Of a stretch of DNA of 64,000 bases, positions 9,292 through 18,136 are shown piece by piece. The notes beneath the pieces are model-generated. The model was not told the DNA's origin, did no database searches, and saw only the letters and a list, made by a program, of their open reading frames with translations. Source of the stretch: Kriegella sp963975415 (GTDB lineage Bacteria > Bacteroidota > Bacteroidia > Flavobacteriales > Flavobacteriaceae); the NCBI RefSeq assembly GCF_963975415.1, contig NZ_CAXBGN010000001.1:62001-126000 (forward strand), in the 5' to 3' direction. Position 1 is the stretch's first letter. Each line of letters begins with the position of its first letter. Position numbers and translations under genes: made by a program.

Positions 9292-9657
9292 ATTGTTCGG
9301 TCGTTATTTAGATACAGCTAAACCTGTTTTGGTTGGCTAAACCATTTGTATTTAATACTCCATTTAGTGTCTTCAAATAGTTTAAGATTTCTCTTTTTCT
9401 TATGATAATTGTTGTATTGTTTTTAACCTTTCAGACCTCAAATAGAAATTATATATTCTCTACCAAGTAACAGAAAAAAAAGTGATTTTCTTAAAAATAA
9501 CGTTAAAAAGAAACTTTTAATGGGTTGTAATGTAGACTGACCTCGATAAACAACGTTTCACCGAAATACTTTTATTGCACCTATAAGTGAAAGTTATAAT
9601 TGCTATATTACAGCAATCAACCGTAGAATTACTTGAAATTTAGTCAATACTTAGTAA
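9292..9657. other. Divergent intergenic region of the NRPS cluster
   Basis: 366 bases without a gene between two divergent operons, so it should hold both promoters. I see an almost perfect 19-base palindrome at 9599-9617 and a direct repeat GCTAAACC at 9317-9324 and 9336-9343, on the HupE side. No clear Bacteroidota -33/-7 promoter pair could be fixed by eye. Confidence 0.6.
9599..9617. promoter_or_regulatory. 19-base palindrome, candidate Fur/Zur-type operator
   Basis: ATTGCTATATTACAGCAAT reads almost the same on both strands: eight of nine arm positions pair around a single central base. This 9-1-9 layout and the length are those of Fur-family boxes. It lies 41 bases upstream of the ATG at 9658. 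The match is to the architecture, not to a known consensus of this group. Confidence 0.4.
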
Positions 9658-10740
9658 ATGAAAGAAAATCATACCATTGTACTGTCAGGAAATGACGTCA
9701 TTACAATAACGGAAAATTTTGGATTGGATAACTTAATGGACCTGATTATTCAAAATTTAACCTTGGCAATTGAAGAATACAATACAAATTTTATAGATAT
9801 TCCTATACGCAAAGGGTTTAACTATAATGGGAAGCATCCGGGATTGATAGAATGGATGCCTGTTCATCAAATAGGAAAAGAAGTAACGATTAAAGTAGTA
9901 GGTTATCACCCTAATAACCCTAATAACTATAATCTACCGACGATTTTATCTTCCATTTCTGCTTACGACACAAGTACGGGGCATCTTAGGGGCATCGCCG
10001 ATGGAGTGTTCTTGACGGCTTTAAGAACAGGTGCGGCTTCGGCAGTAGCAAGTAGACTAATGGCAAAACAAGACAGTACGGTTTTGGGACTTATCGGCTG
10101 TGGTTGTCAATCAATAACACAATTGCATGCACTTTCTAGAGTATTTGATCTTCAGTCGGTTATGATATATGATGTAGATCGTTCTGCAATGGATTCATTC
10201 TTAGAGCGAATCGCTCCTTTGAATTTGAACATTCAGATTATCTTTTCCAATATTGAAAAAATCATTGCAGATGCAGATATTGTCTGTACTGAAACCTCTC
10301 TAGAGGTAGGTGAGGGGCCTCTATTCGAAAACCTCGATTCAAAGAATCACTTGCATATAAACGCTATTGGATCAGATTTCCCAGGAAAAATAGAATTGCC
10401 ACTTGACCTATTACAAAAAAGTTATGTATGCCCTGATTTTATCGGTCAAGCTAAAATCGAAGGCGAGTGTCAACAGCTCGACGATACCGAAATTGGACTT
10501 GATTGGGTTCAATTGACCAAACGCAAAAATGAATATCTTCATTTGAAAGATGTTAGAACCGTTTTTGATTCTACCGGGTGGGCATTGGAAGACTATGTGA
10601 TGATGGATTTATTTTTAAATCTAGCAGAGAAATTTTCGGTCGGAACTGCATTTAATATAGAAAATGTATCCGAAGATGCGAAAAATCCCTATCATTTTTT
10701 AAAAGAGCCCAAAACCAAAATGGCCAGTTCCGATGCATAG
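9658..10740 (+). CDS. Ornithine cyclodeaminase / mu-crystallin family enzyme
   Basis: A 360-residue protein with the family's features: RTGAASAVAS, a dinucleotide-binding turn (GLIGCGCQS), and the INAIGSDFPGKIEL segment that resembles the catalytic loop of true ornithine cyclodeaminases. Family members convert L-ornithine to L-proline with release of ammonia, or act as NAD-dependent dehydrogenases (for example SbnB in staphyloferrin B synthesis). It is the first gene of the rightward operon, ahead of a set of genes that resemble the proline-to-pyrrole carrier pathway, so a dedicated supply of proline from ornithine is the favoured reading. An SbnB-like diamino acid role is the alternative. 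Confidence 0.85.
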   Translation: MKENHTIVLSGNDVITITENFGLDNLMDLIIQNLTLAIEEYNTNFIDIPIRKGFNYNGKHPGLIEWMPVHQIGKEVTIKVVGYHPNNPNNYNLPTILSSISAYDTSTGHLRGIADGVFLTALRTGAASAVASRLMAKQDSTVLGLIGCGCQSITQLHALSRVFDLQSVMIYDVDRSAMDSFLERIAPLNLNIQIIFSNIEKIIADADIVCTETSLEVGEGPLFENLDSKNHLHINAIGSDFPGKIELPLDLLQKSYVCPDFIGQAKIEGECQQLDDTEIGLDWVQLTKRKNEYLHLKDVRTVFDSTGWALEDYVMMDLFLNLAEKFSVGTAFNIENVSEDAKNPYHFLKEPKTKMASSDA

Positions 10741-10962
10741 GAAAAGAATCCACTTTAAGATTTCGAATTATCCTTCTTACCGCTTTGAAATTGATTGGCC
10801 GCTTTTAAAAATTTTTATTCGATGCAATGAATTCATGGATTGAAGACCTGTCTGAGATTCGACAGTATATTATAAATAGTAAATTTTAGTCTCTTTGGGA
10901 TAACCTTTGCGCCATGCAACGAGACTACTTTATCTAAATGACAACCTAAACAAACGATAATA

Positions 10963-12114
10963 ATGGATTTTTCTTGGACAAGCGATCAGCTAGCATATAA
11001 AAATAAGGTTATTGATTTTGCAAAAGAACAGTTAAACGATTCAGTCGCACAGCGAGATGAGAATAGTGTTTTTTCCCTTGATGATTGGAAAAAGTGTGCA
11101 GCATTTGGTATTCAGGGCTTGTCCATCCCCAAAAAATATGGGGGCACGTTTGAAGAAGTAGATGTACTTAGTGCCACTTTGGCGATGGAAGGTTTGGGGT
11201 ATGGTTGTAAAGACAATGGTTTGCCTCTTGCACTTAATGCGCATATGTGGCCCGTACAACTTCCTATTTATCAGTTTGGTTCCGATTTTCAAAAAGAAAC
11301 TTTCTTAAGGGATATGGCTTCCGGAAAATTGATAGGCTGTCACGGGTTAACGGAAACCAATTCGGGCTCTGACGTTTTTAACATGGAAACGACTGCGGTA
11401 AAAGTTAAAAATGGGTATCTCTTGAATGGAAGTAAACGTTATATAACCCTGGCCCCCGTTGCCGATTTGGCTCTGGTTTTTGCTGTTACCAATCCGAAGG
11501 TAGGAAAGTGGGGTATTTCTGGTTTTATTGTCGAAAAAAATACCGAAGGGTTTGAAATAGGTCCGAATAAACCAAAAATGGGTATGCGAACCGTTCCATT
11601 CGGAGAGTTGAAATTTAACAATTGCTTTATACCCGATGCCAATAGGCTCGGAGCGGAGGGTGCAGGATGGAGTATTATTTTGTCGACACTAGAGTTTGAT
11701 AGGTGTAATATACTAGCAAGCCAACTCGGTGCAATGGAAAGGCAACTTGAAGAATCTATCGCTTTTGTTAAACAGCGAAAACAATTTGGAAAATCTATTG
11801 GTGATTTTCAATCGGTGTCGAATCGAATTGCCGATATGAAATTGCGATTAGAATCATCGCGCTTGCTTCTTTATAAAGTGGCATGGTTAAAGGGGCAGGG
11901 CGAATCAGCAATGATGGAGGCGGCACTTTTGAAGTTACAGCTTAGTGAAAGCTTTTTGGCGTCTAGTATAGCAGCGATCCGAAACCATGGCGGTTACGGA
12001 TATGTTACAGAAAATGAAGTGGAAAGAAACTTAAGGGATGCCGTTGGTGGTGTAATTTATGCAGGTACCTCTGACATCCAAAGAAAGACTATAGCCAATT
12101 TATTAGGTCTTTAG
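10963..12114 (+). CDS. Acyl-CoA dehydrogenase-like flavoprotein (prolyl-carrier oxidase type)
   Basis: A 383-residue protein with the whole acyl-CoA dehydrogenase fold: N-terminal helical domain, TETNSGSD flavin segment near residue 130, C-terminal domain with MERQLEESI, RKQFGKSIGDFQSVS and KLRLESSRLLLYK. The last segments resemble PltE-type enzymes, which oxidise L-prolyl-carrier protein to pyrrolyl-2-carboxyl-carrier protein. The position of the medium-chain enzyme base is Ala (YAGTSDIQR), and the isovaleryl-CoA dehydrogenase-type position reads Asp246 (EFDR) instead of Glu. The gene lies between an ornithine cyclodeaminase-like gene and an A domain plus carrier protein, which supports a carrier-bound amino acid as substrate. 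A 222-base gap separates it from the gene upstream. Confidence 0.85.
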   Translation: MDFSWTSDQLAYKNKVIDFAKEQLNDSVAQRDENSVFSLDDWKKCAAFGIQGLSIPKKYGGTFEEVDVLSATLAMEGLGYGCKDNGLPLALNAHMWPVQLPIYQFGSDFQKETFLRDMASGKLIGCHGLTETNSGSDVFNMETTAVKVKNGYLLNGSKRYITLAPVADLALVFAVTNPKVGKWGISGFIVEKNTEGFEIGPNKPKMGMRTVPFGELKFNNCFIPDANRLGAEGAGWSIILSTLEFDRCNILASQLGAMERQLEESIAFVKQRKQFGKSIGDFQSVSNRIADMKLRLESSRLLLYKVAWLKGQGESAMMEAALLKLQLSESFLASSIAAIRNHGGYGYVTENEVERNLRDAVGGVIYAGTSDIQRKTIANLLGL

Positions 12115-12141
12115 AATTTTTAAATAAATACGAAAATTACT

Positions 12142-13716
12142 TTGTTGGAAACGTTACCCCAAATTATAGAAAATTCAGCTCGCAGCCATCCCGAACGAGA
12201 GGCATTTCGCTTCGGTAGTAAGGCTCTTGCCTATTCTGAATTAGAACATAGAATGCATCAATTGGCAGATCACCTGATTAGAATTGGGGTCAAAAAGGGT
12301 GATAGGGTCGGTGTCTACATGAATAGGTGTATAGAAACCGCAATAGCCATCTATGGTATTATGAGGGCGGGAGGTGTATATGTGCCCTTAGATGCTATGA
12401 CACCACATTCAAGGACCTTGTTTTTATTGAAAGATTGTTCTATAGCACATATCGTAAGCACAAGGTCGCAAAAAAAAAGATTAACGTCTTTGCTAACAGA
12501 CACGATGGTTGTTGAATCGGTTATTGGTGTTACTTTGGACCTGAATATCAAATCGATTTCATGGGATAATCTTTTTGAGAACAACCTTGAAAATTATCAG
12601 CCCGTTGCAATAGGGCCAGATGATTTAGCCTATATTATGTATACCTCGGGTTCTACAGGGCCGCCTAAGGGAATAATGCACACGCATTTCAGTGGCCTGA
12701 GCTATGCCCGCCTCTCTGCCGATTTGTATGGAGTGCATCACTTGGATAGATTTGCTAGTCATGCCCCTCTACATTTTGATATCTCAACTTTCGGCTTTTT
12801 TACGGTGCCTTATGCCGGTGCAACCAGCATTATACTCTCTGATGCCCATGTAAAAATGCCTTTTAGTTTAGCGCAATTGCTCGAAAAGGAACAAATCACC
12901 ATCTGGTACTCGGTTCCTTTAGCATTGATACAACTCTTACAGGGAGGGTTTTTAGAGCAAAAAGATTTGAAATCGATACGTTGGGTATTGTTCGGAGGTG
13001 AAAATTTTGCATTGAAATATTTGAAAACTTTTACAAAGTTATGGCCCCATGCCACTTTTTGTAATGTATATGGTCCTGCGGAAGTAAACCAGTGTACCTA
13101 TCACAATGTGGTACCCGATGATCTCAATAGCAATATACCGATTGGTGAAGTTTGGTCCGATACAAGTTTTAAGATAATGGATAAAAATTATAAGGAAGTT
13201 GATGACGGAATTACCGGGCAGTTACTCATTCAATCTGTTACTATGATGAGAGGGTATTGGAATAATGATGCCTTGACAAAAAAGTCAACCTATATTGAAA
13301 AGGTAACACCGACCAAAAACAATATATATTATTGTACTGGGGATATGGTGTATAAAAATGAATATGGAAAATTGGTTTTCGTTGGAAGAAATGATCGACA
13401 GGTAAAGATACGAGGGTATCGCATAGAGATGAACGAAGTAGAATCTATACTACTCCGGCATGAGGGCGTTCAAGAAGCCGCTGTATTCGTAATTGAAAAA
13501 GAAGAAGGAGTAAAAATATTGGCTGCCGCACTGTTGTTATTTCCTTTATTTGATATTGATTCGAAGATGATGACGAAATTTTGTAGAGGACTTCTCCCGC
13601 AACATTCAATTCCTACTATGATTGAAGTCTTACCTTATTTCCCAAGAACCAGTTCAGGAAAAATAGATCGTCCCACATTGTTGAATAGAATAACCGACAA
13701 ACTAATTGATGCATAA
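12142..13716 (+). CDS. Free-standing NRPS adenylation domain, possibly proline-activating
   Basis: About 524 residues with all A-domain motifs: YTSGSTGPPKG (A3), HFDISTFG (A4), NVYGPAE (A5), CTGD (A7), GRNDRQVKIRGYRIE (A8) and SSGKIDR (A10 Lys). Specificity positions read by eye are D-I-F-Y-L-G-V-Q-C-K. As I recall the code of pyrrole-pathway prolyl ligases of the PltF type (D-L-L-Y-L-A-L-V-C-K), five of ten match, including Y278, L299 and C331. There is no ATG near the start; a stop lies at 12121 and the frame begins with TTG-TTG at 12142, so TTG is the likely start. A carrier-protein gene begins 2 bases after the stop, which suggests this enzyme loads that carrier. Confidence 0.88.
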   Translation: MLETLPQIIENSARSHPEREAFRFGSKALAYSELEHRMHQLADHLIRIGVKKGDRVGVYMNRCIETAIAIYGIMRAGGVYVPLDAMTPHSRTLFLLKDCSIAHIVSTRSQKKRLTSLLTDTMVVESVIGVTLDLNIKSISWDNLFENNLENYQPVAIGPDDLAYIMYTSGSTGPPKGIMHTHFSGLSYARLSADLYGVHHLDRFASHAPLHFDISTFGFFTVPYAGATSIILSDAHVKMPFSLAQLLEKEQITIWYSVPLALIQLLQGGFLEQKDLKSIRWVLFGGENFALKYLKTFTKLWPHATFCNVYGPAEVNQCTYHNVVPDDLNSNIPIGEVWSDTSFKIMDKNYKEVDDGITGQLLIQSVTMMRGYWNNDALTKKSTYIEKVTPTKNNIYYCTGDMVYKNEYGKLVFVGRNDRQVKIRGYRIEMNEVESILLRHEGVQEAAVFVIEKEEGVKILAAALLLFPLFDIDSKMMTKFCRGLLPQHSIPTMIEVLPYFPRTSSGKIDRPTLLNRITDKLIDA

Positions 13717-13718
13717 TT

Positions 13719-13958
13719 ATGGAGCAGATATTGAAAGATTTTATAAGAGAACAATTAGCAAATGGAACCCTAGAAGAAGAAATCGATATTGAAGACGACC
13801 TTTTAGGTAGTGGAATTGTCGATTCGTTGGGAATTACAAGATTAATCTTGTTTATTGAGAACGAGTTTGGCATAAAGATACCACCAGAAGATATGTTAAT
13901 AGAAAATTTTATGACCGTCGGTCACATCTTGGATTATTTATCGCGTAGGAAGCAATAA
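13719..13958 (+). CDS. Free-standing peptidyl/acyl carrier protein
   Basis: A 79-residue acidic protein with the carrier motif GSGIVDSLG; Ser36 is the expected phosphopantetheine site. It is sandwiched between the free-standing A domain (2-base gap) and the large NRPS (18-base gap). It should carry the amino acid activated by the neighbour while the acyl-CoA dehydrogenase-like enzyme oxidises it, then donate it to the C domain of the next protein. The same layout is known for PltL-type carriers. Confidence 0.9.
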   Translation: MEQILKDFIREQLANGTLEEEIDIEDDLLGSGIVDSLGITRLILFIENEFGIKIPPEDMLIENFMTVGHILDYLSRRKQ

Positions 13959-13976
13959 ATTTCAAGGTCATAGCCT

Positions 13977-16900
13977 ATGAAAGGAACAAATACAAAGAAA
14001 TATCCATTGACCAAAAGTCAATTGTTGATATGGGCGGGTCAGAAATTGAATCCCGATGCACCATTATATAATATGGTTCATTCTTTTGAAATAGATGGTG
14101 AAATCGATATTTCTGTTTTTCAAAGGGCATTTCAAGAACTTGTCGACCGTGTTGATGCTTTGCGAACAGTTTTTATTGATGTGCAAGGCGATCCTGTCCA
14201 AGAAGTATTGGGCCAACTGGAATATGAATTACCCGTATTTTTTCTTAAGGAAACGGAAAGCGAGATAGCTAGGGAAGAATGGATATTTCACCGAAGCCAA
14301 AAAAAATTAGATTTATCAAAACTGTTGTTTGATTCGGCGCTCTTAAGTTGTGGTCAAAACAAATTTATCTGGTATTTGAATATTCATCATATCGCAACTG
14401 ACGCTACATCAACTTCCATCTTGTATGATTTGATGGCTACACTGTATGCACATTGTATGAATGGCACATTATCACAGATGGTAAACGTTCCTTCTTTTCT
14501 GTCTTATGTTTCATTTGAGAAACTAGAGCGGGAGAGACCATATCTCCAAAGAGTAAAACATTATTGGTCTCAAAAGATTGAAAGAATTAACGTAGTATCC
14601 GGCTTCTATGGCAAAAAACAAAGACCGAAAACAACAGAGGCAATCCGTATAACTGTCCCCTTTGGAAGAGAGAGGTCACTTAGACTCAAACAACTGGCTG
14701 AACGTTCTGATATAAGGTCTTGGACATCTCATCTCACGCTTTTCAACCTTTTTTCATTAGCCTTGTTTTCTTTTCTAAATAGGATTAGTGGACAAAAAAC
14801 TATTACAATAGGGGCTCCCACACACAATCGAGTATCCAAAATTCATAAAGAAACACCTGGTTTGTTTATTGAAGTCTTTCCAATGGTGGTTAGTGTTGAG
14901 AATGACGAAACTTTCGAGTCTCTACTTCAAAAGATAAAATTAGAGACGAATGAATTCTTAAAATATGGTCAACCGGGCTTATCGACCCCAGCTATAAGTG
15001 CAAGTTACAACGCTGTTATAAATTATTTAAACAACAGTTTTACCGACTTTAATGGTTTACCGGTAAAATCACGGTGGATTCACCCAGGGCATTGTGATCC
15101 AGGGCATCAAATAAGATGCCATATATACGACTTGAATGCTTCTGGTGAAATCGAAGTTTATTTTGATTTGAATAAAGATATATTCGATTCAAATCTTTCG
15201 GCAGAAGTACCTAATCATTTTTTGAACCTTGTCGATAGTTTATTATCTGATTTGAATCAGCCGATTCAAAGACCTGCTTTAACAGCGGTTCCGAAAATAA
15301 TTGACAAACCGGGAACGGTCAAAGATGAAAATCAGGATGAATGCATCATTTCTTTATTTGGGCAATGCGCCAAGGCAAACGCCGATTGTATTGCTTTAAG
15401 AGCAAATACATTAGACTTCACCTATGGCGAATTAAATGAAAAGGCCAACCAATTGGCAAACTACTTAAAATCATTTAATATTGGACAAGGTGATTGCGTG
15501 GCAGTTTATCTGGAAAGGAGTCCCGAGTATATTATCGGTGTGCTCGCTATACTAAAAACGGGAGGAAACTTTATACCTATTCCTTCCGACCAACCGGCAA
15601 AACGTGTCGCTTATATTTTAGCAGATTCTGGGTGCTCGCTGGTATTGACCGACACCCGATTAAAGAAAAATATAAAGCCGGGAACAGCTGAAATTATTGA
15701 TTTAAAAGTAGCATCAGAATCAATTGAAAATCAAAGTTATAAATATAATGAAGTAGTCATAAATCCGTCAGATATTGCGTATATAATTTATACGTCGGGG
15801 TCTACGGGAAATCCGAAGGGAGTTTTGATTTCCCATGGGGCTATTCTTAACTATTTGAATTGGGCTAAAAGAGCTTATGCTACTAGCGATAAATTTATAT
15901 TTCCATTATTTACATCCATTGGGTTCGATCTTACGATTACCGCCACTTTTCTTCCATTAATAACTGGAGGTGAGCTTGTAATCTATAAAGGTGCTGATCA
16001 AGGACCTGATATTTCACTAATGGAAGTCTTGGCGGATAATAAGGTGAACAGCATAAAGTTAACCCCCTCACACCTTGCCTTGCTGCAGGGTACTGATTTA
16101 TCGCATTCAAGGATAAATACAATGATTGTTGGAGGTGAAGACTTTAAAACAAATCTTGCAGCTACTACACAAATGGCTTTTGGGGAAACACTGAGAATCT
16201 ATAACGAATATGGACCAACAGAGGCAACGGTGGGCTGTATCGTTTCCCAATTTGACAGAGATAAACACAATGATGTATCGGTGCCTATAGGAACGCCCAT
16301 CGACAATATGCAAGCCTATATTCTGGATTCCTATAACAATATAGTTCCAAAAGGGGTTATCGGGGAACTCTATTTGGGAGGAACCGGGCTCGCTGAGGGG
16401 TATGCCAATTTGCCGGCTTTGACCCAAGATAAGTTTATTGAAAATCCTTTCGTAAAGGGTGCAAAAATATATCATACAGGTGACTTGGCTAGAGAGAATT
16501 CATTTGGCGAATTGGAATATTTAGGTAGAGCCGACGAACAAATTAAACTTAGGGGTTTCCGTATAGAACCCTCCGATATCGAAGCAAATATGTTGAGTCA
16601 CAATGCGGTTACGAATGCCGCTGTGGTTCTGATAGAGAATGAAAAGTCTGTTTCTGAAGACGAAGTTGTTAATTGTGTAGAGTGCGGCTTGCCCTCCAAC
16701 TATCCGAATACCGATTTTGACGAAAAGGGGGTGTGCCATCTATGTAATGCCTTTAAAGGATACAAAGATGAGGCACAACGCTATTTTAAGACTACCGATG
16801 AACTTAGGGACGTTTTAACCTCAAAACGGGGTAAAAACCCCAATTATGATTGTCTTTCACTTTTAAGTGGAGGTAAAGATAGTACGTATATTCTGGCGCA

Positions 16901-18122
16901 ACTCATAGGTATGGGTTTAAAGGTATTGGCCTTCACCTTAGACAACGGCTATATTTCAGATCAGGCAAAAAACAACATCGATAAAATTGTCAAAAAATTG
17001 GGCGTTGACCATATTTACGGTACAACCGAGCATATGAATAAAATATTTGTTGATAGCCTTCACCGCCACCATAATGTTTGTAATGGCTGTTTTAAAACAA
17101 TTTATACGTTAAGTACGCAAATTGCTTTGGAAAAGGAGATTCCCTTTGTGGTTACCGGACTCTCCCGAGGACAGTTTTTTGAGACTCGCTTAACCGAGGA
17201 ATTGTTTTGGGACGAAGATGTAGACGTTGATACTATCGATAAGACCATACTTGAAGCTCGTAAATTATATCATCAGGAAGAAGATGCCGTAAAAAACCTG
17301 CTCGATGTTTCAATGTTCAATACCGACACAACTTTTGAAAAGGTACAGTTTATCGATTTTTACAGATATAGCGATGTAAAATTAGAGGAAATGTTGACCT
17401 ACCTAAAGGAAAAGGTAGGCTGGGTGCGGCCTACCGACACTGGTCGGTCGACCAATTGCCTCATTAATCAAGTGGGTATTTATGTGCATAAAAAGCAGAA
17501 GGGTTATAGTAACTATGCTTTCCCCTATAGTTGGGATGTTCGTATGGGTCATAAAACTCGAAAAGAAACCCTCGATGAAATAAATGAATTTATTGATGAG
17601 AAGGAAGTAAAGCGAATTACTGATGAAATCGGATATCAAGAACCAGGTGAAGATGAATCAAATCATAAGAAACTAGTTGCTTATTACACAGGAGGGAAGC
17701 ATTTGTCAGCGAAAGAACTGCATGAATACTTAAAAATGGAATTGCCCGATTATATGCTGCCTTCCCATTTTAAGTTTATGGAAGAACTCCCGCTAACCCT
17801 GAACGGAAAAGTAGATAAGACGGCATTGAAGGCACTGAACAGTTCGCAATTGGATATGGATACGCCCTTTGTTGCACCAGAAGGGGAAATCGAAGAAATT
17901 CTGGCCGCGATTTGGAAAGAGGTCTTACGATTAAAACAGGTGGGCGTCCATGACGATTTCATCGCTTTAGGGGGGCATTCGCTTGCCGCTATACGGGTAA
18001 CAGCGCGCATAAACGAAGAAATTGAAATGAATTTTCCTTTAAATAAAATATTCGAGCTGCCCACAATTGCTGAATATTCAAAATTTATCGAAGATACGTT
18101 GGTCGAACTTCTAAAGGAATAA
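13977..18122 (+). CDS. NRPS C-A-T with a PP-loop ATPase domain inserted in the A domain
   Basis: A 1381-residue protein. Condensation domain 1-430 has H137-H138-xxx-D142, with Ala in place of Gly. The A domain has A3 (YTSGSTGNPKG) near residue 600 and A8 (GRADEQIKLRGFRIE) near 850. Specificity positions read D-L-T-K-I-G-E-V-G-K, nearly the asparagine code (D-L-T-K-L/V-G-E-V-G-K). Between A8 and A9 sits a domain of about 330 residues (about 900-1225): paired cysteines C900/C903 and C920/C923, the PP-loop SGGKDS (964-969), a CNGC pair (C1035/C1038) and C1161. It resembles the PP-loop amidotransferase (WbpG-like) and tRNA thiolase (TtcA-like) superfamily. A9 (LPDYMLPS), A10 (NGKVDK) and a carrier domain (LGGHSL, Ser1335) follow. 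The inserted domain probably modifies the carrier-bound residue with sulfur or nitrogen; this is inference. Confidence 0.93.
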   Translation: MKGTNTKKYPLTKSQLLIWAGQKLNPDAPLYNMVHSFEIDGEIDISVFQRAFQELVDRVDALRTVFIDVQGDPVQEVLGQLEYELPVFFLKETESEIAREEWIFHRSQKKLDLSKLLFDSALLSCGQNKFIWYLNIHHIATDATSTSILYDLMATLYAHCMNGTLSQMVNVPSFLSYVSFEKLERERPYLQRVKHYWSQKIERINVVSGFYGKKQRPKTTEAIRITVPFGRERSLRLKQLAERSDIRSWTSHLTLFNLFSLALFSFLNRISGQKTITIGAPTHNRVSKIHKETPGLFIEVFPMVVSVENDETFESLLQKIKLETNEFLKYGQPGLSTPAISASYNAVINYLNNSFTDFNGLPVKSRWIHPGHCDPGHQIRCHIYDLNASGEIEVYFDLNKDIFDSNLSAEVPNHFLNLVDSLLSDLNQPIQRPALTAVPKIIDKPGTVKDENQDECIISLFGQCAKANADCIALRANTLDFTYGELNEKANQLANYLKSFNIGQGDCVAVYLERSPEYIIGVLAILKTGGNFIPIPSDQPAKRVAYILADSGCSLVLTDTRLKKNIKPGTAEIIDLKVASESIENQSYKYNEVVINPSDIAYIIYTSGSTGNPKGVLISHGAILNYLNWAKRAYATSDKFIFPLFTSIGFDLTITATFLPLITGGELVIYKGADQGPDISLMEVLADNKVNSIKLTPSHLALLQGTDLSHSRINTMIVGGEDFKTNLAATTQMAFGETLRIYNEYGPTEATVGCIVSQFDRDKHNDVSVPIGTPIDNMQAYILDSYNNIVPKGVIGELYLGGTGLAEGYANLPALTQDKFIENPFVKGAKIYHTGDLARENSFGELEYLGRADEQIKLRGFRIEPSDIEANMLSHNAVTNAAVVLIENEKSVSEDEVVNCVECGLPSNYPNTDFDEKGVCHLCNAFKGYKDEAQRYFKTTDELRDVLTSKRGKNPNYDCLSLLSGGKDSTYILAQLIGMGLKVLAFTLDNGYISDQAKNNIDKIVKKLGVDHIYGTTEHMNKIFVDSLHRHHNVCNGCFKTIYTLSTQIALEKEIPFVVTGLSRGQFFETRLTEELFWDEDVDVDTIDKTILEARKLYHQEEDAVKNLLDVSMFNTDTTFEKVQFIDFYRYSDVKLEEMLTYLKEKVGWVRPTDTGRSTNCLINQVGIYVHKKQKGYSNYAFPYSWDVRMGHKTRKETLDEINEFIDEKEVKRITDEIGYQEPGEDESNHKKLVAYYTGGKHLSAKELHEYLKMELPDYMLPSHFKFMEELPLTLNGKVDKTALKALNSSQLDMDTPFVAPEGEIEEILAAIWKEVLRLKQVGVHDDFIALGGHSLAAIRVTARINEEIEMNFPLNKIFELPTIAEYSKFIEDTLVELLKE

Positions 18123-18136
18123 CGAATAGTAACGAA

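Noticed and set aside
10829..10891. Possible 20-codon leader peptide before the acyl-CoA dehydrogenase gene
   Set aside because: Short, no supporting hairpin or codon pattern; likely chance in an AT-rich gap.
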